Origin: Acidobacteriota bacterium | Lineage (GTDB): Bacteria > Acidobacteriota > Blastocatellia > Pyrinomonadales > Pyrinomonadaceae | Assembly: GCA_003222935.1 (NCBI GenBank) | Contig: QHXL01000080.1 | Location: 562-6,784, forward strand | Length of the DNA: 6,223 bases | Direction of reading: 5' to 3' | Program-made: the position numbers and the translations under genes | Notes under the pieces: generated by a model | Databases searched by the model: none | Seen by the model: only the letters and a program-made list of their open reading frames with translations | Told to the model about the DNA's origin: nothing | Shown here: piece after piece, positions 4,648 through 6,223 of the stretch | How the letters are laid out: the number at the start of each line of letters is the position of its first letter | How positions within the stretch are numbered: the stretch's first letter is position 1

Positions 4648-6223
4648 CTATCGCGGTACGCATCGGCTCCCACTTCGATCCATCAGGCATGAGTCCGGTC
4701 TGAATCGTCATAAGTGCTCTAGCATCCGTTTGCACTTCGGCTCGAGAAGCTAGCCAGGCTCGCGGCAAGGATCGTGTGTTCTCAAAGATGTCGAAGTGCT
4801 TTCCCTTGGCTAAAAGTTGCCAACGCTGGCTTTTGTCCTTCGCCACCGGAGCAGAAGTGGCCCTATCCCCAACCGATACCATCTCGCGAGTTAACGGGTA
4901 AAACTTTTCGCCGGCTGTATCTGCGAGAGAAATTCTGAACACCGATAAGAACAGGTCTGGCGCATTCGCGTTAGGCTCAAGGATCAACTCGCCACTTACA
5001 ATCGACAGTCTTTCCGGCAGCGCAACCGACGCGACATACCTGTGACCCTGGTAGTTGAATTGAGAATCAGTGACCTCGTAGCTCGACGCAATTGCGGGAT
5101 GCTTATGTCGAATGCGCTGGCGAATGTCTGGGCGATCGTAGGCCCAGTCGCCAGTCTCAATGCCGGCGCGCAATGGAAGCTCAACAACGCGCTGATCCCT
5201 TGTTGTCAGACGTAATCGACCAACGACAGTATTATCCGGTATTGCATCCGCCCACGACAGGTTACTGAGCAACGCCACTCGATCGATCTCAATGGGAGGA
5301 ACCGTAAATTGAAGTCGTTTGGTCAAAACAATTTTTGTCAGATCCAGATCGTTCTCGGCAAACCTGAATGAGTCGTACTGATGCGTTGCCGGCGGGAATG
5401 CAGCTGCAGGATTCGCACTCCGATTCGTTTCAGTAACATCAGCTTTCGCATTTTCAGGGCTGTCGGTCCGCGCAACTAAGTATCGAACGTTCAGGATATC
5501 CATCTCGCGACTGTTGCTGCGTAAGCTCGCGTTAGGATCAGTAAGCTCCCCCCATAGCTTCATTTGGCCCGCCAGCTGACTGTAACGATCGAGTCCAAAT
5601 CCATCGTAGCCGGCGGCGTTCGAAATTCCGAACATTGAATACAGATCAGGTTCTGTCCAAATTACCCAGCCGTTGGTGCGTGCCGGCGATTCAGGATCAA
5701 AAGTCTGATGCGAGGTTAGGATTCGATAACTCGATCGATCGGGCCCTGCTTTCTCGTTGAGAATCTTGACGCTTTCCGGCACTCCCCAGAAATCTTTCGG
5801 GATACGTTCAACCGACATGTACCAACCGCTGAACTGCCCCCACAGACTCAAGTCAAGGACCAATACCGCAAGCAGCAACAGCGAGGCGCCCTTTCGCTTG
5901 TTCACAAAAAACCACAGAGCCACGGCGCTCAAAGCTGCCATCAGAATTGGTACGAAAAGTTCCCGAGCTCGTAACACACTGACCGGGGCCTGACGAAACA
6001 TCTGAAAGTTAGCCGGGCGAAAGACTGTGGCCGCCGCCACGGTCAACACAAAAATACCCGCCCCCACCGCTGCGACGTACAATTTCACTCGAGGTGTGTC
6101 GCGTGCAGTCTCAAGAAGAGTCGCTCCCCGACCGGCAAGCATTGCAATAGCAAAACTAATCTCAACCATGTGACGCGCCGGCACGCGAAACAGATTCAGA
6201 ACCGGAACTTGATAGATAACTCG
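4613..6223 (-). CDS. YfhO-family polytopic membrane protein (5' partial, frame broken before its C-terminus)
   Basis: The frame is open from the window edge (6223) to TAA at 4615-4613, 536 visible residues. The GTG at 6184 is not the start: the upstream codons read VIYQVPVLNLFR and run straight into VPARHMVEISFAIAMLAG, together the conserved LFRVPARH-type motif before a late transmembrane helix in this family. Visible hydrophobic helices lie at about 20-36, 46-68, 89-108 and 112-129, followed by a large, probably extracytoplasmic region from about 135. Late conserved pieces include DILNVRYLVA, FDIFENTRSLPRAW and TAIVED. YfhO proteins are GT-C-like membrane proteins, implicated in Gram-positive bacteria in glycosylation of lipoteichoic acid from lipid-linked sugars; the substrate here is unknown. 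The remaining C-terminal module and last helix are encoded at 4330-4647 in another frame, so as assembled the gene is frameshifted. Its place upstream of a methyltransferase and opposite a glycosyltransferase fits surface glycan synthesis. Confidence 0.88.
   Translation of the reverse strand, partial: RVIYQVPVLNLFRVPARHMVEISFAIAMLAGRGATLLETARDTPRVKLYVAAVGAGIFVLTVAAATVFRPANFQMFRQAPVSVLRARELFVPILMAALSAVALWFFVNKRKGASLLLLAVLVLDLSLWGQFSGWYMSVERIPKDFWGVPESVKILNEKAGPDRSSYRILTSHQTFDPESPARTNGWVIWTEPDLYSMFGISNAAGYDGFGLDRYSQLAGQMKLWGELTDPNASLRSNSREMDILNVRYLVARTDSPENAKADVTETNRSANPAAAFPPATHQYDSFRFAENDLDLTKIVLTKRLQFTVPPIEIDRVALLSNLSWADAIPDNTVVGRLRLTTRDQRVVELPLRAGIETGDWAYDRPDIRQRIRHKHPAIASSYEVTDSQFNYQGHRYVASVALPERLSIVSGELILEPNANAPDLFLSVFRISLADTAGEKFYPLTREMVSVGDRATSAPVAKDKSQRWQLLAKGKHFDIFENTRSLPRAWLASRAEVQTDARALMTIQTGLMPDGSKWEPMRTAIVEDSESDRNKN

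Overview
The window reads as part of a cell-surface glycan locus from a bacterial chromosome. Base composition looks balanced (about half G+C by eye). Several traits together weakly suggest a soil-type, high-copy-repeat lineage such as Acidobacteriota: a YfhO-type membrane protein, glycosyltransferase/methyltransferase fusions, NBR1-like Ig domains, and a palindromic repeat at every gene boundary. No rRNA or other marker gene is present, so the taxonomic guess is low confidence.

Layout. On the + strand, positions 1-452 hold the C-terminal end of a protein that finishes in an NBR1-like Ig domain. An 874-residue protein follows at 551-3175. It fuses a GT4-like glycosyltransferase, a class I SAM-dependent methyltransferase and another Ig-like domain of the same kind. 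On the - strand, converging on it, are a free-standing 260-residue SAM methyltransferase (3295-4077, GTG start) and, upstream of that, a YfhO-family membrane protein (4330 to beyond 6223). The YfhO reading frame is broken near 4636-4647 and its N-terminus lies outside the window.

Between genes. Each of the three gene boundaries is occupied by a different long inverted repeat: 454-549 (29-bp perfect arms), 3170-3300 (30-bp perfect arms) and 4152-4315 (42-bp arms, 2 mismatches). In each case the arms are themselves short hairpins, which is the architecture of REP doublets (REPIN/BIME-like elements). The middle element supplies the final Leu codon and TAG stop of both convergent genes. The first element abuts the start codon of the fusion gene and leaves it without a visible ribosome binding site.

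How the genes may work together (inference). Glycosyl transfer, two methyltransferases of different type, Ig-like beta-sandwich domains and a YfhO-type polytopic protein fit assembly and methyl decoration of a surface or secreted polysaccharide. The substrates cannot be read from the sequence. I did not find an evidently new defence, mobile or regulatory system. The most noteworthy items are the three-domain fusion with an Ig domain shared by its neighbour, and the repeat elements that define the gene ends.
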